This document shows positions 10,177 through 20,140 of a stretch of 64,000 nucleotides of DNA, piece by piece (within the stretch, counting starts at the first letter, position 1; every line of letters starts with the position of its first letter). The DNA lies in assembly GCF_029931775.1 (NCBI RefSeq), contig NC_079323.1:903001-967000 (forward strand), given 5' to 3'. A program made the translations under genes and the position numbers. Under the pieces are notes generated by a model. That model ran no database searches. It was not told the DNA's origin and worked only from the letters and a program-made list of their open reading frames with translations. The DNA comes from Euleptes europaea. Taxonomy: Eukaryota > Chordata > Lepidosauria > Squamata > Sphaerodactylidae.

Positions 10177-10657
10177 TAGGGTTGCTAACCTCCAGGTACT
10201 GAGTGGATTTCTTAGGAAGCTAGGGCTGCCAGGTCCCCCCTCTCCTCCAGTGGGAGGCTTTTGGGGCCGAGCTGAGGGAATCATGCACACGCACGCCGAC
10301 GCACCAACATGCACGTAACTTCCGGTTTACTGGGAGTTTGAGTGGTATAAGGCTCCTTGCGAGGCGGCACTTCCCGTTGTAAACCGGTTGTAAACGTGCC
10401 GCGATGTGTACGCGTGTGTGTACGTTTGCCCGCCAACCCTCAGCTGGTCGACGGGCAGAGGGGTGAATTGCCGGGGGTTTGCCCGCCACCACCGGGCACC
10501 TGGCAACCCTATCTCTAGCCCATAGAGATCAGTTCACCTGGAGAAAATGGCTGCTTTGGCAATTGGACTCTATGGCATTGAAGTCCCTCCCCTCCCCAAA
10601 CCCCAACATCCTCAGGCTCCACCCCTAAAATTTCCCAATCTGGAGCTGGCATCCCTA
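10177..10657 (+). mobile_element. hAT-type MITE split by a second element
   Basis: The 5' part (TAGGGTTGCTAACCTCC) ends near 10220. The same MITE resumes at about 10511 with agatcagttcacctggagaa and ends at ggagctggcatcccta. The gap is filled by the element at 10221-10510. Confidence 0.75.
10221..10510. mobile_element. GC/CpG-rich element nested in MITE
   Basis: Terminal inverted repeats (agggctgccaggtcccc and gggcacctggcaaccct) bound about 290 bp. The interior is unusually CpG-rich and contains its own inverted repeat (ttccggtttactgggag against cttcccgttgtaaaccgg). It shares tips with the MITE but not the interior, so it may be a distinct subfamily or an internally replaced derivative. Confidence 0.65.
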
Positions 10658-10739
10658 GCCTTGATAGACAGATGGGGAGGATCTGACAGTAGAAGGCAGC
10701 TTCATGTGGCTCGATCATGTGACTGGGGTGGGCCAAAAG

Positions 10740-10948
10740 TAGGGTTGCCAGGTCCCTCTTCGCCACCGGCGGGAGGTTTTTGGGGAGGAGCCTGAGGAGG
10801 GCGGGGTTTGGGGAGGGGAGAGACTTAAATGCCATAGAGTCCAATGGCCAAAGCGGCCATTTTCTCCAGGTGAACTGATATCTGTCAGCTGGAGATCAGT
10901 TGTAATAGCAGGAGATCTCCAGCTAGTACCTGGAGGTTGGCAACCCTA
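10740..10948 (-). mobile_element. hAT-type MITE with perfect 8-bp TSD (reference copy)
   Basis: Ends TAGGGTTGCC and GGCAACCCTA. Exact direct repeats GCCAAAAG lie at 10732-10739 and 10949-10956. An 8-bp TSD is the mark of hAT transposition, so the whole GGGTTGCCA family in this window can be placed there. Confidence 0.88.
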
Positions 10949-11619
10949 GCCAAAAGCCACTTTGGGTACAGCTATTTCGCGCCAGGATCTTCCTTCATCC
11001 TGCAACTCCATCATTCAATCAAACTGGTAATTGCCAATAAGGGCTCGGGAATTCAGAACTAATCCCAGGTGTGAATGTTTCTTGCGGTTGTTTCAAATGT
11101 AACTATTTTTTCCTGAACTGCATTCAAATTGCTGCAGGGGACCACCGGTCCCTAAGGCACTGTGTCAATAACCCTTTTTAGTGACGTTTTTAAAAATCCT
11201 GCCTCCGGAGAATATCCAGGCCACTCTCTGCCATGTCTGGTTTCTGATGCTGTCCAGGCATGGAAACATTCCACCTCCTTAGCCAGAGCACGGGAGTTAT
11301 TCCTGCCAGAAAATGAAAAGCAATGATTTTACTACCCCAAAAAGCTGTAACATTTGTCTTAGTGTAAATGTTATGTTTTGTTGAGATTTTATTAGATGTT
11401 CTAGATACATTAGTGACTAAGGGTGTTTTTCCTTCAGTGGCTTATAAAATTAGAACAAACACACTTAATCATGGTTCTTACGTTTCCTTGACTTTTGCTT
11501 TAGATTGAAACACAGCTTTTATGCAAATGTACATTCGGATACTGCTACATTTTGCCACACCTTTTGTCTTTTTTAAAAAAAATTAATTTTATTCAGTAAA
11601 AAGAAAGTTGGGACACCTG

Positions 11620-11741
11620 CATGGTATAATGCCATAGAGCCCACCCGCCAAAGCAGCCGTTTTCTCCAGGGGAAACTGATCTTGATCGTCTGGAGATAAA
11701 TCGTAATAGTGAGAGATCTCCTGGAGGTTGACCACCCTAGT
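11620..11741 (-). mobile_element. hAT-type MITE, truncated reverse copy
   Basis: It carries gccatagagcccacccgcc, agcagccgttttctccagg and ctcctggaggttgaccaccc. The 3'-type end is missing. Confidence 0.65.
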
Positions 11742-11810
11742 TGTTCAAGAGAGCACGTCTGCACAGGCAACGGGGCGGCACTGTTACAAAAGGCTTCACA
11801 AGGTTACTTT

Positions 11811-12085
11811 AATAAATTATTGGGGACTGTGGTCTGTACTACTGTGTATAGTTTGCTCAAACTAGGATCCTACGATGTAATTGTTGCATCATTTAATGTG
11901 TTGTGTAATCACTTATGCTTTGATTCAGTTCTGTTTTTTAGACTTCTGGTTGGGTCCCAAATCCTAATTCATTGTTTAGTTGCATTCCCCACCTTATTGA
12001 TTGTATTGACTCACTCTGTGTAATCCACCTTGAGTCCCTGTGAGAAAAGAGGACTATAAATAATGTAAATAAATGAAATAACTAA
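11811..12085 (+). repeat. LINE 3' tail (L2-like)
   Basis: It ends in gtgtaatccaccttgagtcc, ggactataaataatgtaaat and aaatgaaataa, a common form of squamate LINE 3' end. No protein similarity is left in this piece. Confidence 0.5.
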
Positions 12086-12087
12086 AT

Positions 12088-12360
12088 AGCAGCCCGTAGG
12101 GTTTTCAAGGAAAGAGATAGTCAGAGGTGGTTTGCCATTGCCTGCCTCTATGTAGCAACCCTAGACTTCCTCAGTGGTATCTAAGGTTGCCAGCCTCCAG
12201 GTCATGGCTGGAAAATAAAGTCCCTTCCCTCCCCAAACCCCACCCTCTTAAGGTTCCACTCCCAAAATCTCCAGATATTTCTTAACCCAGAGTTGGCAAC
12301 TCTAATGCTCTCCCATCCAAGTACTAACCAGGGCCAACCGTGCTTCACTTCTGAGATAGT
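12088..12360 (-). repeat. 5S rRNA-derived SINE interrupted by a MITE
   Basis: The body (12088-12181: ggtggtttgccattgcctgc) and the 5S-like part (12304-12360: ctcccatccaagtactaacc) are separated by a MITE. The latter matches the reverse complement of 5S rRNA. The SINE is older than the MITE. Confidence 0.7.
12184..12303 (+). mobile_element. hAT-type MITE nested in 5S SINE (internally deleted)
   Basis: aaggttgccagcctccagg to cagagttggcaactcta, about 120 bp. It lacks the middle third of the family. Confidence 0.65.
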
Positions 12361-12374
12361 GGTCAAGGAGAGTA

Positions 12375-12502
12375 CAGTCAAGTCAGAACCAGTTTATGGC
12401 CACCCCTCATGGGGTGCAAGAGACAAAGAGAGGTGGTTTGCCATTGCCTGCCTGGGTGTAGCAACCCTGGACTTCCTTGGTGGTCTCCCATCCAAGTACT
12501 AT
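12375..12502 (-). repeat. 5S rRNA-derived SINE, truncated
   Basis: It carries ggtggtttgccattgcctgc, ttccttggtggtctccca and tccaagtact, stopping at the MITE end at 12503. Confidence 0.65.
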
Positions 12503-13980
12503 AGGGTTGCCAACCTCCAGGTATTAGCTGGAGATTTCCTGCTATTACAACTGCTCAGGCATTGACGTCATCTTTAAGGGACCGTGGCTATCCGACCCGT
12601 GTAGTCCAACAAGCTAGATATAGAACCAACACAAGAAATAGGGAGGAATTTCTTTATTGCAATGAACAAAAGGAACATGTTACCAATAAACCACTCACTT
12701 TTGCTTTTCGTTTCAATCATCTTTCGAGCCACATTACTGCAATCATCCGCAGACATTGGCACCTTCTTTCCAACGTTCCCGGTTGTCAACAGATTCCAAA
12801 AATAGGTTATAGCAGAACCTTGTCCATTCGAGACAAGTTGGTTCATGCCGATTTGAGTTGTGATAATAATGAGGGTGTGAGTATTAAGGGCCATTACCGC
12901 TGCAATAAATGCCTTGCGTGTAATTTGGCTCTGGAAGTCAAAGAGTTCAAAAGTATAGATAGCAATTTTACTTTCAAGCTCAACAGTTTTTCCAATTGTA
13001 ATACCAAATTTTGTGTTTATTGTTTACTTTGCCCGTGCCAGTTGATTTATGTTGGTTCTAGTATTCGGCCCATAAAAACCAGGATTTTAGAACACAAATC
13101 TAGGATCAGAGCAGGGATTCGCTCTGCACCCATTGTGGATCATTTCCTCAAAGCTCGCCACAACGAGAATGAGCTCCGTTTCTTTGTAGTTTGGTGGCTT
13201 AAGCGCAAACTGTTTGACAAAAGGGACAACAAACGACTTTTAAGGCAGAAGGAGGCTTATTTCATTAATTTATTTCAATCTCTAGAACCCCAGGGATTAA
13301 ATGTTGAAAATGATCTATCTTGTTTTATTTGAAGCTGTTCCTTTAAGAAACTGGGATACCATATGCGCCACCTGTAACTCATTTAAGCATCTGTAACTAG
13401 CGGCCGATCATGCAGTCTTTGTATCCCTTTGGGAACGGTTAACCTTGCAATGATGTCTGTTTAATTTTAACTATATCCTTTATATATCATAATTAACATG
13501 GAATGCTGTAACTGCAAATGGATATAGTTGAAGGATCTATCCCGAATGGGAAGGAACGAATTGTTTGAACGTATTATGTGCATATTGAATTACAGGAATT
13601 GTAAGTATATGGATTTTTTAATATATTGATCCATTATGCATACGAGCAATATTTTAATGAAATGATTTTTGATATAGGAATGGAACTGATGAAGAATAAA
13701 GAAACGATCGTCTTCCTATTTATAACTATTTTCTACAAACCTGCTGAGTTCATATAACCAGCTATTAGAGTCTTCTCTGGATCAGTGTACCTTTGTGGAC
13801 TATTGGAATATATTTGTGTGTACCTTTGTGGACTATGGGAATATTTTTGTAAATAATTGTATATATTTGTTAGTCCTCTTTCACTTTTATATGCACTGAA
13901 TACACCTTGATGTTTCACCAGTTTAAGTTGTATATATTGTTGCCTGAGATTCCTGCACTACCTGGAGGTTGGCAACCCTA
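12503..13980. mobile_element. MITE ends flanking a Neptune-like PLE fragment
   Basis: The left end (12503-12552) and the right end (about 13950-13980, read in reverse) are both the same 5'-type end of the hAT MITE, in inverted orientation. The inner junctions carry CTCAGGCA (12553-12560) and TGCCTGAG (near 13941), another inverted repeat. Between them lies a PLE fragment with an open GIY-YIG frame. Ordinary copies of this MITE have two different ends, so this layout is atypical. I found no convincing TSD. Confidence 0.6.
12562..13332 (+). CDS. PLE C-terminal region with GIY-YIG endonuclease (Neptune-like)
   Basis: A 256-codon open frame whose C-terminal half fits the GIY-YIG nuclease of Penelope-like retroelements. 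CVYCLLCPCQLIYVGSS supplies the -VY- and -YVG- motifs, followed by R-P-I-K-T-R-I-L-E-H. A Cys cluster (CNKCLAC, residues ~114-120) precedes it, which is reminiscent of the zinc-finger-like linker of the Neptune group. The sequence differs strongly from the PLE at 53736, so it is another lineage. The reverse transcriptase is absent, so this is a 5'-truncated copy even though its frame is open. The Met codon is not a true start; the frame is the tail of a longer ORF. The family name Neptune is my best guess. Confidence 0.7.
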   Translation: MTSSLRDRGYPTRVVQQARYRTNTRNREEFLYCNEQKEHVTNKPLTFAFRFNHLSSHITAIIRRHWHLLSNVPGCQQIPKIGYSRTLSIRDKLVHADLSCDNNEGVSIKGHYRCNKCLACNLALEVKEFKSIDSNFTFKLNSFSNCNTKFCVYCLLCPCQLIYVGSSIRPIKTRILEHKSRIRAGIRSAPIVDHFLKARHNENELRFFVVWWLKRKLFDKRDNKRLLRQKEAYFINLFQSLEPQGLNVENDLSCFI

Positions 13981-14157
13981 GTTTTGGAGTTTAGCATCAT
14001 GCTGGTTAAGAACTCAATGGCTGCCTTTGCAAGTTCCCCTGTACAGGGCTTTCTGTGTGCTTCAGGTCTATGCAAGGGTAAAAAGAGCCAAAAATGTATT
14101 ATTGGGTGCAGAATTCATTTTACTGTGAAGTTTTCATTTGCTAAAACATCTAGTTCT

Positions 14158-14424
14158 TTTATGCATGGCTGTTTCATTCGCTGTCAACCCTCTGACGACT
14201 TCAGGTCCTTGTTTGGATTATGCGTGCCATTTCCAACTGTCAGAGGCCGCCTCGCTCTCCCCCTGCTCTTCCCCACGTTTTGCCTGTGTTTTATCTTGAA
14301 TTTGAAAAAACAGGGAAACGCAAGGGGAGACCAAGGCGACCTCTGATGGTTGGAAACCACATGCATAATCAACACAGAGACCTAAAGACGTCAGAAGGGT
14401 GACAGCAAGTGAAACAGCCATGCA
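14158..14424. repeat. Long-armed foldback element
   Basis: Arms of about 130 bp are reverse complements: tttatgcatggctgtttcat on the left and cagccatgcataaaag on the right, with ctctgacgacttcaggtc against gacctaaagacgtcagaag inside. The centre is near 14291. Matching peptides appear on both strands because of the symmetry, not because of coding. The arms have diverged noticeably, so it is not recent. Confidence 0.7.
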
Positions 14425-15377
14425 TAAAAGACCCTGGTTTCTCGTTTCTCAAATGTGTGCACACAATATTTACACCATTTCCCGAAAAGAACAAGGGGGG
14501 CCGCTGGTAACAAAGCTCCAGAGATCAGGGGCAAGATTTATCTCCCCCTCTTCCCATGACTATCAGCGGCCACAAAAGCATTTTCAGCTCTTTTTCTAAT
14601 ATATAGAATATTTCAAACATGTCCAAGTTGATCCATGATACAGGAGGGAAACGAGCAAGATTAACAATTCCTGAAAAGATGGGTACCCACACCTGTTACT
14701 CTTCTTAGTCCCTTGATGTTTGTATCAACAACAGCAATGCCACAAAGTTCTTCAAGGGCATTTAATGTGCAGTCTAGGATCTGCTGGGATTCACACCTCA
14801 GGAGTGGTCAGTTACTTCTGGAGGCAGGAGAGGCTTCTGGGTTTTTCCTTTATAGACTCTGAGAGATCCCAAAAGGGGGAGACTGAAAGTAGGGAGGAGA
14901 ATCCCTGGAGCAAAAGGCTGCAGGATCACACATGGGTGAGTTGTGCCTGAGTCCTGGGGGAAGGGATGTTCCATTGTTGAATTGAATAGTTTTTTGGCAC
15001 AGCCCATTGGGGGAAAACATTTGCTTTCATTTTATTTCACCTCAGCGCCCGGGGTGTCCTATCCAAGTGAGATCCAGGGGAAGCCCTGCTCGGATTTTAA
15101 TAAAGTCATCTGTACGTTTTGCACTGTGGACTTGTTGTATTGTGTTTGTAAATCAATGCACAATCCCTGCAGATGCCAAGGTGGTTCTTAACTGTTGCTA
15201 AACTTGATGAGCCATCTTTGGTATAACACAGCTCTGTCCTCATTCTTCTCTTTGTTTTCCCCCAGCAGTGGGTGTTCTCCAGAACAGGAGGAAATTCAGT
15301 TCAGCCCTGGTGGCAATTAATTTGGATTTGTTGCAAAGAAATACTCAGATAGAAGAAATCAGAATTTATAAGGAGGA
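14425..15377. other. No recognised feature
   Basis: I recognised no gene or repeat here. The open frames are short and lack known motifs. A LINE-like reversed 3' tail begins at about 15378. Confidence 0.4.
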
Positions 15378-15530
15378 TTTTTATTTGTTTATTTGTTTGT
15401 TTGTTTGTTTATATCCCGCCCCTCCCCAGTTAAAGTCAGGTGTGGGACAGCTTACAACCAATATAAACAAAATCTTGTACAGTTCATTAAATAATCATAT
15501 TAATGCGCATAACATTACCATTTAAAGTTT
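15378..15530 (-). repeat. LINE 3' tail with (TTTG)n, reversed
   Basis: A ttgtttgtttgtttgtttat run is followed by atcccgcccctccccagtt and cagcttacaaccaatata, a common LINE/L2-type tail seen in reverse. Bases 15531-15998 hold nothing recognised. Confidence 0.45.
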
Positions 15531-15998
15531 CCAATAAAAAACCACAAGTTACACAGTATCAGATCCAGAGGTGACAATGAAGCATCTATAAACCCTCAGT
15601 CAGGAGAGACGAACTGATCTTCTACAAGCTGTCATGAAGATGACAAAACCACAATCGTAGAAGCTGAAGAGGGACTCTAGACTGCCATTTGGGCTGACCA
15701 GCCACAGGGCACTTGAGGAGTTTTCCTTTGCTGGTCAGTCTCTGGAGCCTCTACAACTCATCTGACTGCTTAAGCACTAAGACCTCCCTCCACCTTTCCC
15801 CTTGGCAGCTCCACAGCAGAAAGGAGGCCCTGCCTGTGTGAATCTCCCTCTCCTTTTGACTACCTCTTCCTGTGAAGCAAAGCTGTCCTTCTTTCCAGGT
15901 GCTCCACAAACTGTTAACCAAAGGCTGCAGCTGTGGGGAAGGATCTATCCATGGTACAATGCTAGTTATGGGGAGCATCTGCCAGGCATTCGCATCCT

Positions 15999-16958
15999 TC
16001 AGAAGCTTTTCCGGTGGAAGAGGTGGAGGACTCTCTCTCTAATTTGTTTGGTTTTCACCCCATAGATGATGGGGTTCATCATGGGTGGGAAGAGAAGGTA
16101 GAAGTTTGTGAGCAGGATGTGGATGTGGGGAGCAATATGGTGACCAAACCTATGTATTATTGATGAAAGAATCACTGGGGTATAGAAAATTAATATGGCA
16201 CACAGGTGTGAGATGCATGTTCCAAAGGCTTTGAGCTGCTCGTCCTTCAACGCCAGGCTGAGAACGGTTCTTAGGATCTTGGCATAGGACAGGCTAATAA
16301 AAGTCAGGTCCAGGACCACAACCAAGAAAGCCACAATGATCCCATAGATGTTGTTGAATCGTGTGTTGGAACAGGCCAGCCTCACCACCGCCATGTGCTC
16401 ACAAAAGCAGTGGGAGATGACATGGGAGCCACAGTAGGGCAACCACCGAAGCAGGAAGGGCAAAGGAGACATCAGGAGAACACCCCGCGCCAAGGCCACC
16501 AGCCCAACCTTGACTATCAACGAATGGGTGAGGATGGTGTTGTACCTCAGAGGGTGGCAGATGGCGATGTATCGGTCAAAGGCCATGGCCAAGAGCACAG
16601 CAGACTCCATGATGGCAAAAGTGTGGAGAAAAAACATCTGAAGGAGGCAGGCATTCAAGCTGATCTCCCTGTCCCTGAACCAGAAGATGGAGAGCGTCTT
16701 GGGCATGGTAGTGAGGGACAACACCAGATCAATAGAGGCTAACATGGAGAGGAAGAAAAACATGGGTTTGTGGAGGGTGAGGTCTGTCTTGATCACATAT
16801 AGGAGGAGGGTGTTACCAAGAAGGGCAATAGTGAACACAGAGCAGAAAGGGATGGAGATCCAGAGGTGGAAGGTTTCCAGTCCAGGGATACCAGTCAAGA
16901 AGAACACTGCAGGGTCAGTGTTGGGAGCAGAGGCATTATGTCCAAGGGGAGCCTTCAT
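15999..16958 (-). CDS. Class I olfactory receptor, OR52-like
   Basis: An intact 319-residue seven-transmembrane odorant receptor. Landmarks: NAS glycosylation site at 8-10, FFLTGIPGLE before TM1, GN in TM1, PMFFFLSMLASIDLVLS in TM2, DRY at 128-130 ([14 protein letters not shown]), SHCFCEHMAVVRLAC in ECL2, FGTCISHLCAILIFYTP in TM6 and PPMMNPIIYGVKTKQIR at the end. CEHMAVV and the C-terminal KTKQIRERV fit family 52 in contrast to the CVHQDVM of the OR51 type. The start at 16958 leaves a normal-length N-terminus with no competing upstream ATG in a good context. It stands alone: the neighbouring sequence is repeat-rich, and the nearest OR (21232) has only family-level similarity. Class confident, family likely. 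Confidence 0.94.
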   Translation of the reverse strand: MKAPLGHNASAPNTDPAVFFLTGIPGLETFHLWISIPFCSVFTIALLGNTLLLYVIKTDLTLHKPMFFFLSMLASIDLVLSLTTMPKTLSIFWFRDREISLNACLLQMFFLHTFAIMESAVLLAMAFDRYIAICHPLRYNTILTHSLIVKVGLVALARGVLLMSPLPFLLRWLPYCGSHVISHCFCEHMAVVRLACSNTRFNNIYGIIVAFLVVVLDLTFISLSYAKILRTVLSLALKDEQLKAFGTCISHLCAILIFYTPVILSSIIHRFGHHIAPHIHILLTNFYLLFPPMMNPIIYGVKTKQIRERVLHLFHRKSF

Positions 16959-17324
16959 TTCAGGAGAAGGAGAAAGCTGTCTTCCCTTTCAAAAGTAACA
17001 TTATCTCTTACAAAATGTGGATGTTGCTGTCAATAACCGCAGGTGGGGTCCGCCTTCCTTTTAGCTCTGCAGAGGGGAAATCTGTTGGCAGAAAGCACAG
17101 GTAGGCTGAGCTGTGCTGGCTCAGACCAAATTCCATCCAGTTCACCACTTCATCCCCTGCAATGGCCAAAGAGGCACCTCTGGAAACTCAGAGCGGAGCA
17201 TGAAGGGCTTAAGAGAACTTCGCTCGCGCACATTGAGGTTCCACCCTGCTCTCACAGCTCATAGCCTAGCCATCAACAGACCTGTCCTCCACCACTTTGC
17301 CAAAGCAATGTATAAACTCTATTG
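16959..17324. other. OR upstream region, no recognised feature
   Basis: This is the expected promoter/5' UTR side of the minus-strand OR. I saw no convincing splice acceptor or repeat. Confidence 0.35.
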
Positions 17325-17668
17325 CAGTTTGAGTATCCCTTATCCAAAATGCTTGGGACCAGAAGTGTTCCATATTTTGGATCTTTCCATGTTTTGGAAT
17401 ATTTGCATATACATATATATCTTGCGGATGGGACCCAAGTCTAAACACAAAATTCATTTATGTTTTATATACCCTATACACATAGCCTGAAGGCAATTTT
17501 ATACAACATTTTTAATAATTTTGTGCATGTGGGCCATCATGGGGAACCTGCCGTTGGTGCAACCGGCCTGCACTCATGCCTTTTTATTACCCTTTGTGGG
17601 TGCTCAAAAAGTTTTGGAATTTGGAGTATTTTGCATATTGGAATTCCAGATAAGGGATACTCAACCTG
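17325..17668 (+). mobile_element. Tigger/pogo-type Tc1-mariner MITE
   Basis: It opens with cagtttgagtatcccttatcc-like and closes with gataagggatactcaacctg as terminal inverted repeats, with aatgcttgggaccagaagtg just inside. This matches the pogo/Tigger-derived MITEs widespread in amniotes. About 344 bp, non-coding. Confidence 0.75.
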
Positions 17669-17694
17669 TACACAGAATGAAATAACCCTTTTGT

Positions 17695-18395
17695 CTGTTT
17701 TGAATCTCTCACCCTCCAGCTTCAGCAGATGACCCCGTGTTCAGGTATTATGAGAGAGGGAGAAAAGCTTCGCCCTGTCTACTCTCTCCATACCACACAT
17801 AATTTTATAGACCTCTATCATGTCTCCCCTTAACTGCCTTCTGCCCAAGCTAAACAGCCCTAAGTGTTTTAACTGCTCCTCATAGGGCAGTTGCTCTTGC
17901 CCCCTGTTCATTTGGTTGCTCTTTCCTGTACCTTCTCAAGCTCTGTAATATCCTTTCTTAGGTGTGGTGACCAGAACTGTGCACAGTATTCCAAGTGTGG
18001 TCTCACCATAGATTTGTACAAGGGCAGTATGATAGCAGCAGTTTTATTCTCAATTCCTCGTCTAATTATGGCCAGCATGGAATTTGCCTTTTTTACAGCA
18101 GCTGCACACTGGGTTGACGTCTTCCTCAAGCTATCCACTACCACCCCAAGATCCTTTTCTTGGTCTGTTGCTGCCAGCACAGATCCCATCAGTGTATATG
18201 TGAAGTTGGGATTTTTTGCCCCAATATGCATCACTTTACACTTGCTCACATTGAATCTCATTTGCCATTTTAATGCCCATTCCTCCAGTTTGGAGAGATC
18301 CTTTTGGAGCTCTTCACAATCCATTTTTTGTTTTAACCAACCTAAATAATTTGGTGTCATCTCCAAACCTGGCCTTTTGCATCTCAACCCCAGCT
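17695..18395 (-). mobile_element. CR1 LINE RT C-terminal fragment
   Basis: The minus-strand frame carries LEEWALKWQMRFNVSKCKVM, KDLGVVVDS and [15 protein letters not shown] followed by E-L-E-K-V-Q-E-R-A-T-K, the diagnostic end of the CR1 reverse transcriptase. The 3' portion continues to 17695. Confidence 0.88.
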
Positions 18396-18530
18396 TCCCA
18401 TACAGAAAAAGCACTGGTGGGAGTTATTTCCCTGTTTTGGCTGCTCCATGTACACAAAATACTCCACATGGAGCAACAAAAAGGGGAAAATAACTTCCTC
18501 CCAATGCTCTTTCAGTGTGGGAAAATGGCT
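18390..18530. repeat. Imperfect foldback (hairpin) repeat
   Basis: Arms of about 65 bp: cccatacagaaaaagcactg and gggagttatttccctgtt pair with aatgctctttcagtgtggga and gggaaaataacttcctcc. The short loop holds acaaaatactcc. It overlaps the edge of the preceding CR1. Confidence 0.55.
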
Positions 18531-18954
18531 CAGGAGGAAGGCAAGATCCTTTCCTCCCCCACGGCAGCATTTTGAACCCATTTGGGCTCTCCTTTATTTT
18601 TGAAAAGCCATTCCCCACAGCTGCTGAGGGGTTAAAGTGTAGAATAGCTCCTAAGACCTCACCAGGATCCTGCAGAAGAGATGTGCTCCTTTGTCTTCTC
18701 CACTGCCGAATATTTGTCTCCTTATAGTCCCCAGCAGCTGCCAAATGAGTTCAGGATTTATAGCACCGCCACCTCCCTCCTCCTGCTCCTTCCCCACACC
18801 CCTCCACCCTCTCTAGAGGATGTGGCTTTCCCACTAGTGATATCCTGCAATGTTTCTATAGAATAGCAAGTATTAACTCCTTGTTTTCTCGGTGGTGTTT
18901 GAGTGCCGTGTTCTTGGCTAAGGAACCAAGCTGTGAAATGGGAAGTGTGTATAT

Positions 18955-19155
18955 GTAAGGTGCCATCAGGTCGCAGCTAACTTATGGCCACCCAGTAGGA
19001 TTTTCAAGGCAAGAGACATTCAGAGGCGGTTTGCCATTGCCTCCTCTGCATAGCAACCCTGGTATTCCTTGGTGGTCTTCCCATCCAAGTACTCACCAGG
19101 GCTGAACTTGCTTTTCTTCTCAGATCTTATGAGATCAGGCTAGCCTGGGTCATCC
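18955..19155 (-). repeat. 5S rRNA-derived SINE
   Basis: The SINE body (gtgccatcaggtcgcagct) is followed by ttccttggtggtcttccc, atccaagtactcaccaggg and agatcttatgagatcaggct, the reverse complement of the 5S rRNA internal promoter region. Confidence 0.75.
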
Positions 19156-19309
19156 AGTTCAGGGTTAAAATGGGAAGACCCTGGTTCAAATCCTGCCCTT
19201 ACTGTGACCTGTATAGATGTCCTTATGCAGGCCCTTTAAATGCCCCACTGGGAATAGGAGTAACAGTTTGCATTACTAAGTTGTTGAAAATACGATTGAC
19301 TCAGAATAC

Positions 19310-19420
19310 AGTACAAAAAAGGTACATAATATTTATTTAATTCAAATATTTCTATCCTCTCTTTCCCCATGGTACAGGGTGGCTTACAAATCCAGTTAAA
19401 AACATACAGAATACAATAAA
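19310..19420 (-). repeat. LINE 3' tail, reversed
   Basis: tatcctctctttccccatgg followed by tacagggtggcttac is the reversed form of the tail (…aagccaccctgtaccatggg). Confidence 0.45.
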
Positions 19421-19467
19421 ACTCCAAATAACCCCATCATCCTTTTTTTAAAAAGACTGTAGCCTAT

Positions 19468-19541
19468 ACCAGAAGAAGAAGAAGAAGAAGCAGCAGAAGC
19501 TGCAGCAGAAGCTGCAGCTGCAGCAGCAGCTGCAGCTGCAT
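19468..19541. repeat. Trinucleotide-rich tract (GAA)n/(CAG)n
   Basis: (aga)n changes into cagcag/gctgca units and is rich in PstI-like ctgcag palindromes. It could form stable hairpins. Confidence 0.85.
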
Positions 19542-19544
19542 GGT

Positions 19545-19717
19545 GACCCCATCCACAGGGTGTCCCAGGTAAGTGACAAGGGGAGGTGGTTTGCCATTGC
19601 CTTCTTCTTCATAGGAAGTCCTGTCTTCCTTGGTGGTCTTCCCACCAAGTACTGACTAGGGCTGACCCTGCTTAGCTCCCGAGCTCTGACCAGACCAGGC
19701 TAAGCTGGGCTATCCAG
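19545..19717 (-). repeat. 5S rRNA-derived SINE
   Basis: ggtggtttgccattgccttc, then tggtggtcttcccaccaag, then gaccctgcttagctcccgag matches antisense 5S rRNA. The head is incomplete. Confidence 0.7.
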
Positions 19718-20140
19718 GTGGCTTTGCACCCCATGAAAAGGCCCAGCAAATAAAACATTCTTGCAGTGCCTCCTACATGCTTCTATGGACAGTCCTGTGC
19801 CCCCAACCGCCCCAGAGAGCCCCTTCCATAGGATGAGAGTTGTCTTGGAAATGGCATGGGTTTTGGTCAGTGCCAGGTGGGCTACCTTAAGCAGGAGAAC
19901 AGCCAATAGGTATCAGCCTGAGGACCATAGCTGGTGGTGCATTGAAGACATATGCAAAGAGATGGTTCTTCAGATATGTGGGCATTTCTACCTACAAACT
20001 AACATTAGACTTAAGAAAACCAGAAGCATAAAAATAGATACCAAAGATCTAAGATGAAAGAAGATATTGCCCAGAGCATAAATATTTTTGCCAGCTGTGG
20101 GAAAGATAATATTTATTTTTATTACACCTGTTTCCCATCA

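Noticed and set aside
10740-10948. TA target duplications implying Tc1/mariner for the GGGTTGCCA MITEs
   Set aside because: Exact 8-bp repeats outside the TA in several copies show that TA belongs to the element's end.
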